From: a bacterium
GTDB taxonomy: Archaea > Thermoproteota > Nitrososphaeria > Nitrososphaerales > CADDZS01
DNA length: 7,850 bases
Direction: 5' to 3'
Assembly: GCA_027310845.1 (NCBI GenBank)
Contig: DAIDAB010000094.1
Location: 1-7,850, forward strand
Both the position numbers and the translations under genes were made by a program. The notes beneath the pieces are model-generated. The model was not told the DNA's origin and did no database searches. It saw only the letters and a program-made list of their open reading frames with translations. Numbering within the stretch: position 1 is the first letter of the stretch; each line of letters begins with the position of its first letter. Shown in pieces: positions 1 to 5,734 of this stretch.

Positions 1-132
1 CTTTCACCTTTCGGGGTGCAGATAACCGACTCGCACCAAAACCCACAGCTCATACATAAATTGATAAAGAGCAGACTAGGAGAATTGGTCCAGTCCAAGA
101 AATAGGGCAACTAGGTGTGAGTAGAAAACAAA

Positions 133-576
133 ATGCACTTCGATGGCACATTCAACGTAAAGGCTCCGAAAGAGAAGGTGTTCAGTATGGTTCTTGATCC
201 AAATCAGATTTCTCAGTGTATGCCAGATCTTCAGAAACTCGAAGTGAAATCTCAAGATGACTTTACCGCTGTTGTAAAAGCTGGCGTCTCATTCATCAGA
301 GGAGACTTTACACTCCACTTTACAGTCACCGACAAGAATCCGACGACTCACGCAAAACTCCTGGGTCACGGAACGGGGATGGGAAGCACGTTTGATCTAG
401 AAACTCTCTTGGATCTAGCCGATGTTCCCGGAGGGGGAACTTCCATGAAATGGGTGGCGGAAGCCAAAGTCGGCGGAAGGATCGCATCAGTTGGACAAAG
501 ACTGATTAGCGGACAGGCCGAGAAGATAATCAAACAGCTTTTCGAGTGCCTTCAGGGAAAGCTCGAAGCTGCCTAA
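133..576 (+). CDS. CoxG-like SRPBCC-fold protein
   Basis: This 147-residue protein reads as a carbon monoxide dehydrogenase subunit G (CoxG)-like member of the SRPBCC/START superfamily. The opening FDGTFNVKAPKEKVFSMVLD, then a proline plus CMPDLQKLE around residues 23-37, is the usual family start: a beta strand, the helix after the A-P-x-E motif, then the cysteine-proline turn. Later beta strands (GDFTLHFTVTDKNP, TSMKWVAEAKVGG) lead to a long C-terminal helix from about residue 118, which closes the hydrophobic cavity. Length is normal for the family. CoxG proteins help recruit CO dehydrogenase to the membrane in some bacteria, but no cox structural genes are visible here, so that role is not supported and a general ligand-binding or assembly role is equally possible. 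The ATG start has a weak purine-rich AGGTG about 12 bases upstream. The gene converges on the hemerythrin gene with a gap of about 50 bases. Confidence 0.85.
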   Translation: MHFDGTFNVKAPKEKVFSMVLDPNQISQCMPDLQKLEVKSQDDFTAVVKAGVSFIRGDFTLHFTVTDKNPTTHAKLLGHGTGMGSTFDLETLLDLADVPGGGTSMKWVAEAKVGGRIASVGQRLISGQAEKIIKQLFECLQGKLEAA

Positions 577-628
577 CTTTCTTGACTCTTCTCGAATCCA
601 AAGCGCGCTTCTGAAACCTAGCTCATAC

Positions 629-1096
629 TTAAGTCACAGACTGCAAGGTCTGATTCGGTAGCAGACATTTTGCCAGTGTTCCAGCGAGCAGAGCTGCGGG
701 ATAGAGCACCTCCTCTTCCACTCTTGCATGATGTCCAAGAGCATCCAGCAGGTCAGATACATCTTCATGACCCTCACGCTTTGACTCTGCTTTTGCACGC
801 TCAATGAATTGTTTCAATATCTGATGCTCTTGGAACATATTCTCATATTCCTGCAGCAAGGCACCCTGTGAGTCTGCTATTTCTCTCAGATTCGAAACAT
901 GTTCTCCTGAAACCAACTCAGAAAGCGATCCGAGGACAGGCATCGCAACCTTTTCCTCCTTTTCGAAATGCGGTTCTAGTACTTTCAACAATTCTTTCAC
1001 CGCCCTGCCGGTTCCATCGGAGAAGTTTGCCGAACTTCTTAGTGATCCCATTATTTCCATGTGTTCTTCCTTTAGCGAATTGGGGGTTGTCAGCAT
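629..1096 (-). CDS. Hemerythrin-like HHE domain protein
   Basis: This 155-residue cytoplasmic protein is predicted to be a four-helix bundle with a non-haem di-iron site. The ligand pattern is clear: LKEEH with His12 in helix 1, LEPHFEKEE with His43 and Glu47 in helix 2, EHQILKQF with His91 in helix 3, and GHHARVEEEVLYP with His122/His123 and Glu127/Glu128 in helix 4. Such domains bind O2, NO or iron; which of these applies here cannot be told from sequence. The ATG start is firm because an in-frame TGA lies five codons upstream. It lies on the same strand as the ferredoxin, 119 bases downstream of it, so a shared redox or oxygen-related role is possible but inferred. A TTAAAC element about 40 bases upstream of the start is a weak promoter candidate. 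Confidence 0.9.
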   Translation of the reverse strand: MLTTPNSLKEEHMEIMGSLRSSANFSDGTGRAVKELLKVLEPHFEKEEKVAMPVLGSLSELVSGEHVSNLREIADSQGALLQEYENMFQEHQILKQFIERAKAESKREGHEDVSDLLDALGHHARVEEEVLYPAALLAGTLAKCLLPNQTLQSVT

Positions 1097-1215
1097 ACCA
1101 ATATCATATCAAGTAGTTCCAACACTCATTGGTTTAACGATCATCCCAAACATCTTCGGAAGTCAGGATGTAAACAAGAAGTGATATTGATCCAGAGTGA
1201 TAAAGCATCTATTCT

Positions 1216-1650
1216 CTAGGGTGGTGTGATCTTGATCGCCTGAACAGGACAAACAGTCTCGCAAGCCATGCAAAAGATGCAATCCTTCTCTCTGACCATG
1301 TCAGTCTTGTCGGTGCGATACTTGTCCCACTCTCCGCTTCCTTTTTCGATTTTGTGATCATTGCCAGTTCCCATCTGCCCTAGGTTCAGAGCCCACTCGT
1401 ATACCTGGGTTGGACACACATCTAAGCAGCCGCCGTCGGCTATGCAGCAATCCCAATCCACTCCTACTTCAGTCCCATGAATACCTAGCTTTGTCGGATA
1501 CGGCTTGCCTTCTGCATCGAGCCTTTGCAATCCCTCTGCCCTCACTGCGTGACCCACATGTTCACCATTGACTGGATATTCCTCCGACTTGCTTAGAAAA
1601 TCCCTGTCGATTGGTTTCGGTTTAAAATCAAGAGAAGCCAGCTCGACCAT
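1216..1650 (-). CDS. Zinc-type ferredoxin, [3Fe-4S]/[4Fe-4S]
   Basis: This soluble electron carrier of about 144 residues closely resembles the zinc-containing ferredoxin of Sulfolobus and Thermoplasma. Numbering from the chosen ATG, the N-terminal extension carries GEHVGH (His31, His34) and GIHGTEVG (His58), which match the three zinc-binding histidines of that family. The first cluster motif CIADGGCLDVCP has Asp72 where the second cysteine would be, with Cys69, Cys75 and Cys79; this is the signature of a [3Fe-4S] cluster. The second motif, CIFCMACETVCP near residues 124-135, is a full four-cysteine [4Fe-4S] site. Likely partners are 2-oxoacid:ferredoxin oxidoreductases, by family knowledge. 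A GTG three codons upstream (position 1659) is also possible, but the TATA-like box at 1671-1680 places transcription start almost exactly at the ATG, giving a leaderless mRNA. The gene diverges from the helical protein gene. Confidence 0.95.
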   Translation of the reverse strand: MVELASLDFKPKPIDRDFLSKSEEYPVNGEHVGHAVRAEGLQRLDAEGKPYPTKLGIHGTEVGVDWDCCIADGGCLDVCPTQVYEWALNLGQMGTGNDHKIEKGSGEWDKYRTDKTDMVREKDCIFCMACETVCPVQAIKITPP

Positions 1651-1670
1651 AGCCTTCACAAGTTCGGGTC

Positions 1671-1680
1671 TAAAATTTAA
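1671..1680 (-). promoter_or_regulatory. TATA-like box for ferredoxin gene
   Basis: Reading the minus strand, TTAAATTTTA lies about 26 bases before the ATG at 1650. This is the standard archaeal TATA-to-start spacing for a leaderless transcript and supports ATG over the GTG at 1659. It is inferred from position and composition only. Confidence 0.5.
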
Positions 1681-1716
1681 CCATTTTCAATTACAGACGG
1701 AATGACTTTCGCAAAG

Positions 1717-1724
1717 TGTATATT
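1717..1724 (+). promoter_or_regulatory. TATA-like box for the helical protein gene
   Basis: GTGTATAT lies about 38 bases before the ATG at 1759 and downstream of the alternative ATG at 1702. If it is the real promoter element, the protein must start at 1759. It sits back to back with the ferredoxin promoter, about 40 bases away. Confidence 0.4.
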
Positions 1725-1758
1725 GACTATCCCGGTTCCCCCAATACTAAGAGTTGGA

Positions 1759-2166
1759 ATGGAGTTGTCTGAGGTCTCTAGACTTGAAAGAAGCATTGCG
1801 CAGATTAAGCGAGACTTGTCTAGCCTCTCCGAAGAGCGGTGGAGAGCCGCGCTTGCAAGAAATGAAGAGAGTGTCTTTAAAGCAAGGGTAAAGGCCGTTG
1901 AGAAGACATTGGACAACTGCAATGCAATTGCAAAATATGTTTCCAATTTTAGTGCGCCTGTAGGTAAAGAGATCCAAAGGCGTGAACTAAACGCGCGCAA
2001 AACGTTTGAAATCATTCGATCAACAAATGATCCGAAGATACTTCATTCGTGGATAAAGGAACAACTCATTCCGTCGACGAAACTTGCAGAGCGAATGGCT
2101 CACATGACGGCCTCAACAAGCAGAAAGGTGCAAGGCGCAAGTTCAGATTTTCACAAGTGGACATAG
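1759..2166 (+). CDS. Uncharacterised helical protein
   Basis: I do not recognise this protein. From the ATG at 1759 it has 135 residues and begins MELSEVSRLERSIAQIKRDL. It is rich in Glu, Lys, Arg and Ala with few glycines or prolines, no signal peptide and no membrane segment, so it is probably a cytoplasmic all-helical or coiled-coil protein. Residues 1-65 have the strongest heptad character (EVSRLERSIAQIKRDLSSL, then KARVKAVEKTLDN). The tail contains a Trp-ending KWT. A longer version from the ATG at 1702 would add 19 residues containing the run PVPPILRVG, which does not fit the helical pattern and overlaps the probable TATA element. The gene is divergent from the ferredoxin and convergent with the HTH_10 regulator. 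No function is assigned. That it is real is supported by its uninterrupted length, its promoter and its neat fit between neighbours. Confidence 0.75.
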   Translation: MELSEVSRLERSIAQIKRDLSSLSEERWRAALARNEESVFKARVKAVEKTLDNCNAIAKYVSNFSAPVGKEIQRRELNARKTFEIIRSTNDPKILHSWIKEQLIPSTKLAERMAHMTASTSRKVQGASSDFHKWT

Positions 2167-2205
2167 AATATTCACGCGGTCAGGTACTGGTTCGTGGTTT
2201 TTGAG

Positions 2206-2880
2206 CTAATGCCGTTTGAAATATAAAGTGAGAATGTGCTTTTCCGCCCTTCTCAGTATTTCGGAAAGCGTGCCAGCCGAGATCCCTAATCTTTTTGAGA
2301 GCTCTTCAAGTCTAATCTTCTTCGGGAATTCAAAGTATCCCATTTCCAGTGCCATCTTCACGATCTGCTCCTGCCTCATAGTCAGGTCTGCCTTGCTGTG
2401 CAGTCCCATGACTTGGAGTACCTTGAACCCAACTCCTTGGGAGCTCAATCTGTCAGTGACTTTCTTCAGTGTGTCATTACCGCTCACGAGCAACTTCCAT
2501 TCCATTTTTCCACTCTGGGTAGTCACAGCGGAAAGAAGAGAGCAATTGAGATCAGACAGAGTCGAGCACACAGGACAATGTTGCGTAGTTATCGCGCCCA
2601 TGATCCGATGAGAATCTAACTGAACCAAGTCAATGTTCTGAATACCGCTGGAACTTTTGAGAACGCTCAGCAGCTTGTCAGCACTTATGCTCGAAGAGGA
2701 GATCTCGACGAAATTGCGCACCCCCGGGCTTTTCTCCGATGCCTTGATGTCCATTATCTTGACCAAGGCTGAATGCCCCTGATTCATCGCCTTTACCCAG
2801 TTCTCTGGGGCATCAACAAGCAAATGAGCTTCGAGCACATTCTTTGATGAGGTTGAGATTATATTAGACGTTTCGCCCAT
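2206..2880 (-). CDS. HTH_10 family transcription regulator
   Basis: This 224-residue protein resembles the bacterio-opsin-activator (Bat/HTH_10) regulators that are numerous in Thaumarchaeota and haloarchaea. The C-terminal 60 residues hold the DNA-binding domain: LTMRQEQIVKMALEMGYFEF (residues 166-185), then KKIRLEELSKRLGISAGTLS (187-206) and EILRRAEKHIL, with the diagnostic LTxRQ...A...GYFE..R pattern. The N-terminal 160 residues form a sensor-like region with no named domain that I can assign. They include HCPVC...C (Cys102, Cys105, Cys113), which could bind a metal or sense redox state. A TTG at 2922 would add 14 residues, but a TATA-like TTTGATAATTAG lies inside that stretch (2911-2923), so the ATG at 2880 is preferred. 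The gene is divergent from the EamA transporter across about 240 bases, which makes that transporter a possible target; this is inference only. Confidence 0.88.
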   Translation of the reverse strand: MGETSNIISTSSKNVLEAHLLVDAPENWVKAMNQGHSALVKIMDIKASEKSPGVRNFVEISSSSISADKLLSVLKSSSGIQNIDLVQLDSHRIMGAITTQHCPVCSTLSDLNCSLLSAVTTQSGKMEWKLLVSGNDTLKKVTDRLSSQGVGFKVLQVMGLHSKADLTMRQEQIVKMALEMGYFEFPKKIRLEELSKRLGISAGTLSEILRRAEKHILTLYFKRH

Positions 2881-2910
2881 CCAATGGAGGTTGAACAATG
2901 TCAAGTTAAC

Positions 2911-2923
2911 TCTAATTATCAAA
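2911..2923 (-). promoter_or_regulatory. TATA-like box for HTH_10 gene
   Basis: On the minus strand TTTGATAATTAGA lies about 36 bases before the ATG at 2880, a normal archaeal promoter distance with a leader of about ten bases. It overlaps the alternative TTG start at 2922 and argues against it. Confidence 0.45.
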
Positions 2924-3123
2924 TGTTTCAGCTCTTATCGAACACATTAATGCAATATCATAGAGACCGTTCTTTGCGATAATTGCAGTCTTGAAATAAA
3001 ACGTCTGTTCTCTCGCACCATTGCCAAATGCCTAGAATAGTTCCTTGAGTAGTGACAAGTCGAGAGTTGGCTACAGTAGCACAACTTAAGACTGGTTTTG
3101 TTCACCACGAAGCGTAGGAAAAA

Positions 3124-4023
3124 ATGCTGGAAACAGCGTATCTGCTGGCAGTTGTACTTGCCCTCGGTTCTTCGATTTGCTTTGCAGGCAATAGAGCCTT
3201 TGCTAGCAAACCGCTTTTGAACTCTGACCCTGGGATTCTAACCTACATTACGCTCCTGACAGGAGTGATCGCTACAGCGGGAGCGCTAGTGATCGCAAAC
3301 CAGGTGGGCACGCTCCTCTTAGTTTCCGCTTTCGTCGTAGTGATATTTGCGATCGTAGGAATTGTGCACTATGCAATAGGAAGGCAGCTATCATATCTCG
3401 CAGTAAAGAATATTGGAGCAAACGCATCTTCACCACTCCTTGCTTCAAGCGTACTATACTCCATGGTGTTCGCAGTTCTCTTCCTTCAAGAGACAGTTAC
3501 ATTTCTGATAGGAATTGGAACTGCTTTGATCTTGACTGGAGTTCTTATCTTAGAAATTCGTTCAAGTGTATTGAAGAGACATGGCAAGTACAAGACCGGC
3601 TATTTAGCGGCGATCTTCACTGCTGCCATATTTGGACTAACGCCTGTCGCCATCAGTTTTGGTCTCTCTATCTATGATTATTACTTTGCCGCAGTGTTCA
3701 TCTCTTACGCCTCAGCCACTATAGCCTATACATTGACATCAAATACACATAAGATATTCAAAGGGATAGTCAAAACGCCTAGCGCCACCATGACATTTTA
3801 CATCATATCGAGCATATTTGCTTCAGGTGCACAGCTTTTTCGTTTCGCGGCCCTTTCTTTCGCGCCAGTAGTTCTCGTTGCGCCGATCCTCAGCACCAAC
3901 CCAATATTTACAATTATCATGACAAGACTTGTTGCAAAGGATGTAGAAGTTTTCAAACTGCGAATCATTGTGAGCATGATTATTGTCGTCATCGGAAGTG
4001 TACTTGTTACAGTTTCTGCGTGA
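3124..4023 (+). CDS. EamA/DMT-type membrane transporter
   Basis: This 299-residue integral membrane protein shows about ten hydrophobic segments in two halves, the usual layout of the drug/metabolite transporter (EamA) superfamily. Approximate spans are 4-22, 38-58, 63-85, 98-118, 122-144, 156-177, 182-202, 220-240, 245-268 and 275-297. The first half ends with FLQETVTFLIGIGTALILTG, the family's conserved motif of a Glu after the fourth helix followed by a glycine-rich fifth helix. The second half repeats the pattern, with APVVLVAPILSTNPIFTII leading to the last pair. Substrate cannot be predicted; DMT members export amino acids, nucleotides, sugars or drugs. The ATG has AGG seven bases upstream and a weak TATA-like CTTAAG about 35 bases upstream. 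It is divergent from the HTH_10 regulator. Confidence 0.9.
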   Translation: MLETAYLLAVVLALGSSICFAGNRAFASKPLLNSDPGILTYITLLTGVIATAGALVIANQVGTLLLVSAFVVVIFAIVGIVHYAIGRQLSYLAVKNIGANASSPLLASSVLYSMVFAVLFLQETVTFLIGIGTALILTGVLILEIRSSVLKRHGKYKTGYLAAIFTAAIFGLTPVAISFGLSIYDYYFAAVFISYASATIAYTLTSNTHKIFKGIVKTPSATMTFYIISSIFASGAQLFRFAALSFAPVVLVAPILSTNPIFTIIMTRLVAKDVEVFKLRIIVSMIIVVIGSVLVTVSA

Positions 4024-4080
4024 TTTTGGATCAGGATCATTCTGTTTTGGCGATAGTCTGGAATTTCTGCTTTGTAAATT

Positions 4081-4090
4081 CTCTTTTTGC
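4081..4090 (+). terminator. Possible T-rich terminator after the transporter gene
   Basis: CTCTTTTTGC lies about 60 bases after the transporter stop, within a generally T-rich stretch (4024-4110). Archaeal termination typically occurs at such T-runs. It is weak evidence without transcript data. Confidence 0.25.
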
Positions 4091-4264
4091 GTTCCTTGTG
4101 CTCACCGGTGGCATTGTGATTTCGTTAGATGTTACTCTGGAATTCCCGTTGGGAGCCTTGGTGGCATTCAAAACATATCTTTATTTTGATTCACTCAAGA
4201 CAACATTTCTTTTTACACGCACTTGTTTTGAGTCCTAGGTACAAGCAGGTATGATGCGAATGTA

Positions 4265-4330
4265 TCATCCGCTTTCAATTTTCTTTGCCAATTCCTTGGG
4301 AAGCCTTACCTGCACTTGCACTGTGGCCAT
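4265..4330 (-). pseudogene. Truncated RHH antitoxin N-terminus (copy 1)
   Basis: Reading the minus strand from the ATG at 4330 gives 21 codons beginning MATVQVQVRLPKELAKKIE and then a TGA. This is a normal ribbon-helix-helix start (beta strand VQVRLP, then the first helix), but the protein stops before the second helix, so it cannot fold as an RHH dimer. Beyond the stop I see no continuation in any frame. The same promoter and start occur again at 6989, with a two-residue deletion relative to this copy. It lies about 135 bases downstream of the PIN toxin gene on the same strand. It is the front end of a duplicated antitoxin gene; whether a peptide is made is unknown. Confidence 0.65.
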
Positions 4331-4393
4331 GGTCGTAAACATCTACGTTTACTTGACTAAGAAATGCTTTCGAATTATGCCCTACTCGTTGAA
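4286..4393 (-). repeat. Direct repeat copy 1: RHH promoter and N-terminus
   Basis: This stretch of about 105 bases recurs at 6951-7051 in the same orientation. The core of 33 bases around the start codon (4327-4359 here) is identical in both copies, and flanking similarity extends through the TATA region (CATAATTCG on the minus strand) and into the first ten codons. Copy 1 has six extra bases in the coding part (two codons). Confidence 0.8.
4335..4352 (-). promoter_or_regulatory. Inverted-repeat operator before RHH start (copy 1)
   Basis: GTAAAC and GTTTAC form a perfect 6-base inverted repeat around a 6-base centre. It lies between the TATA-like box (4371-4379) and the ATG at 4330, where an autorepressing RHH antitoxin would bind. 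The same element is present intact at 6994-7011. Confidence 0.45.
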
Positions 4394-4400
4394 CTAGAGC

Positions 4401-4418
4401 CGGAAAAAAGATTTTGGC
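4401..4418 (-). terminator. Possible T-run terminator after PIN toxin gene
   Basis: On the minus strand, CTTTTTTCC follows an AAAATC stretch about 50 bases past the PIN toxin stop at 4464 and just before the RHH copy 1 promoter. A T6 run in this place suits archaeal termination; there is no strong stem. Confidence 0.3.
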
Positions 4419-4463
4419 CTTTGCGTGTTGCTACGACCTCTTCAGTAGTACGCCATCTATACA

Positions 4464-4877
4464 TTACTGGAGAGCTGCTAAAATTTCTATTGTAGTCCAG
4501 ACCTTGACTAGTTTCTGTTCCTTCAAGTCTTCATCGTTACTCCAGATTCCATCACAGTCGATGCTCAAGGCCAGGGCCAAGAAAGGAACGTCTTTCTTAT
4601 CTATTCTTTTCAAGGCTCTCTCTGCTTGACCAAGCTTTGTCAGGATCTTCTCAGATGGAACCACATGCAAGTTAGACAACAGAAGATCAAATAGCAACTT
4701 GACTTCATTTCCGTTCAAGCCAGATTTGGAAACGATCAGGCTGAAATATTTCCGGACTTCGTCAAGCGCGTACTCAGGCACATAGAAACTATGGTTGGGG
4801 CTCTGGAGGATTGATCTGGTAGTCGAATTCTTTATCAGAGCGCCCAGGATAATGTTGGTGTCGACTACAAGCCTCAA
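4464..4877 (-). CDS. PIN-domain ribonuclease toxin (VapC-like)
   Basis: This 137-residue PIN-domain protein is the probable toxin of a type II toxin-antitoxin pair; VapC-like toxins cut tRNA or rRNA using Mg2+ or Mn2+. Acidic residues are in the expected order: Asp6 in [11 protein letters not shown], Glu40 in ALDEVRKYF, Asp96 in [12 protein letters not shown], and Asp115/Asp117 in IWSNDEDL. The terminal strand KVWTTIEIL is also typical. The start is a TTG that overlaps the antitoxin's TGA by four bases (TTGA), which implies translational coupling; there is no ATG near the N-terminus. All catalytic positions are present, so it is likely active. The spacing of its motifs resembles the PIN_3 type of family more than classic short VapCs. 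The RNA target cannot be predicted. Confidence 0.88.
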   Translation of the reverse strand: MRLVVDTNIILGALIKNSTTRSILQSPNHSFYVPEYALDEVRKYFSLIVSKSGLNGNEVKLLFDLLLSNLHVVPSEKILTKLGQAERALKRIDKKDVPFLALALSIDCDGIWSNDEDLKEQKLVKVWTTIEILAALQ

Positions 4878-5119
4878 CTACTGTGCCTTCTTCTCATCAA
4901 TTTCTCATAGCGTGCTGCCAAATTCTTTTTGGCACTATCCCCTATCACCAGAGCATCTTTCTCAGTAAACTTGCTCTTGCTAGTTATGTCGTCCAGTACT
5001 TCAAGCCTCATTGCGTACTCCTTCATCGCTTGCCTTGCGATCTCACTCCATTTTATCTCAGGATGATTCTTCATTATATTGTGCAGTTCTTCGGGAACTG
5101 CAAGTGTTACATTTGGCAT
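4874..5119 (-). CDS. RHH-type antitoxin of the PIN module
   Basis: This 81-residue protein is the probable antitoxin. Its N-terminus [20 protein letters not shown] is a ribbon-helix-helix beginning: a beta strand, then helix 1. [19 protein letters not shown] (about residues 24-42) follows as helix 2. The C-terminal half ([20 protein letters not shown] to RRRHSS) would wrap the toxin, with the terminal Arg-rich run near the active site. It lies directly upstream of the PIN toxin with a four-base overlap, the standard antitoxin-first order. Three 9-base-spaced direct repeats sit between its TATA-like box and its ATG, consistent with autoregulation. The ATG is the only good start and follows the TATA box at the right distance for a near-leaderless mRNA. 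Confidence 0.85.
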   Translation of the reverse strand: MPNVTLAVPEELHNIMKNHPEIKWSEIARQAMKEYAMRLEVLDDITSKSKFTEKDALVIGDSAKKNLAARYEKLMRRRHSS

Positions 5120-5143
5120 AAAGTAATGTAAGTAGAATAAGTA
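5120..5143 (-). promoter_or_regulatory. Triple direct repeat, likely antitoxin operator
   Basis: On the plus strand AAGTA begins at 5121, 5130 and 5139, an exact 9-base period. The last two are preceded by T (TAAGTA) and the first by A. The block lies between the TATA-like box and the antitoxin ATG. RHH repressors bind tandem short sites cooperatively, so this is a good operator candidate. Confidence 0.5.
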
Positions 5144-5148
5144 AACAC

Positions 5149-5158
5149 ACGTATATGT
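5149..5158 (-). promoter_or_regulatory. TATA-like box for the PIN TA operon
   Basis: On the minus strand ACATATACGT lies about 34 bases before the antitoxin ATG at 5119, a standard archaeal distance. The operator-like repeats begin immediately downstream of it. Confidence 0.5.
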
Positions 5159-5159
5159 C

Positions 5160-5298
5160 TATCCATAGAATCAGCAGTTCCGAGCCGGCTACAACGACAC
5201 TCATTCGACCACGGCACAGGCTGATTCACACGCGGTATGGGCTGTAGTGGCACAGAGAAGTTCTGGTCGCGTTAAGCTCGTGGGTCTCGATTGAATAT
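5160..5298. other. Intergenic stretch, no gene seen
   Basis: The region between the TA promoter and the doubtful ORF has higher GC than its surroundings and holds no reading frame, tRNA cloverleaf or repeat that I can recognise. It contains GGCTACAACGACAC and a similar but not complementary GGGCTGTAGTGGCAC, which I do not interpret. Confidence 0.3.
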
Positions 5299-5610
5299 TC
5301 ATTGCCTTCTTTGTGGATACTTGTTCCTTAAAGGAGGATCACAATGTACTCCGATGTGAAATTGTGGGATAAAATCTGAGCACTCTCTTTCGAATAGATT
5401 TGAGGTATCCCCCCCCACATTCCGAAAGCGAGCCTCTTCTCGGATTGTAAGCAAGAACTCTACCAAATGGTAACCTCTAGACATATTGTGTCGAAGAAAA
5501 AATTCATCTTTGGTTACGTTTTTGTTCAATCCCTCTTGTTCAGAGGGGTTCGAGCACGAACTGGATAAGAGTCCAAAGCCATTGCTTTCACTTCTACTTA
5601 TGACATCCAC
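5299..5610 (-). other. Doubtful 103-codon ORF, unrecognised
   Basis: An open frame of 103 codons, starting MDVISRSESNGFGLLSSSCS, is visible but matches nothing I know. The middle (DEFFLRHNMSRGYHLVEFLL then TIREEARFRN, about residues 35-65) looks more protein-like than either end. A run of seven G/C bases at 5410-5416 follows the codons for FRNVGG, a place where a frameshift would be easy. It lies downstream of the hicA remnant on the same strand, in a stretch otherwise without genes (5120-5650). It may be a decayed gene segment or a chance ORF. No promoter is obvious, and I would not treat it as a functional gene. Confidence 0.25.
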
Positions 5611-5632
5611 TCCCTTCAGAAGCTGAAAAGAG

Positions 5633-5734
5633 GCCCTCTCTACCTTGAAGCTTCTAGAAAGTCATGTGTTTGCTTGACCTCACTTCTTCAAAACCGTTAG
5701 ACCTGAGAATCTCAATTACCTTGCGCTGCCGCAA
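5633..5734 (-). pseudogene. hicA toxin remnant with premature stop
   Basis: Beginning at a TTG inside the end of hicB (5734), the minus strand reads 26 codons, LRQRKVIEILRSNGFEEVRS then SKHMTF, before a TAG at 5654-5656. This is the front half of a HicA-type mRNA interferase: helix 1 (VIEILRSNGFEEV), then the strand containing the catalytic His (SSKHMTF, equivalent to the family's GSHxxF). After the stop the same frame continues KLQGREG and then loses family character, so the second half is missing. The reading overlaps the end of the hicB frame by 23 bases, the tight overlap expected for a hicBA pair. The toxin should be inactive. Confidence 0.6.

Noticed and set aside
1..53. Possible minus-strand gene start (ATG at 53, MSCGFWCESVICTPKGE) running off the window, and a CACC/GGTG mini-hairpin at 6-19
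   Set aside because: Only 17 codons are visible, with no convincing promoter; the hairpin has a 4-base stem and could be chance.
868..1116. 82-codon plus-strand frame
   Set aside because: Lies antisense to the hemerythrin gene, whose metal ligands are fully conserved; the composition is that of a shadow frame.
1677..2015. 112-codon minus-strand frame
   Set aside because: Antisense to the helical protein; no family features, and its start would place it across both promoters.
2216..2611. 131-codon plus-strand frame
   Set aside because: Antisense to the HTH_10 regulator, which has a clear DNA-binding domain.
4020..4238. Hydrophobic 72-codon plus-strand frame starting GTG in a GTGA overlap with the transporter stop
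   Set aside because: The hydrophobicity follows from T-rich DNA after the transporter. Its end overlaps no recognisable domain, and the T-run at 4084-4088 fits a terminator better.
5160..5298. Possible tRNA or structured RNA in a GC-richer stretch
   Set aside because: No cloverleaf, TTC-arm or matching acceptor ends could be assembled by eye; the similar GGCTACAACG and GGCTGTAGTG segments do not pair.
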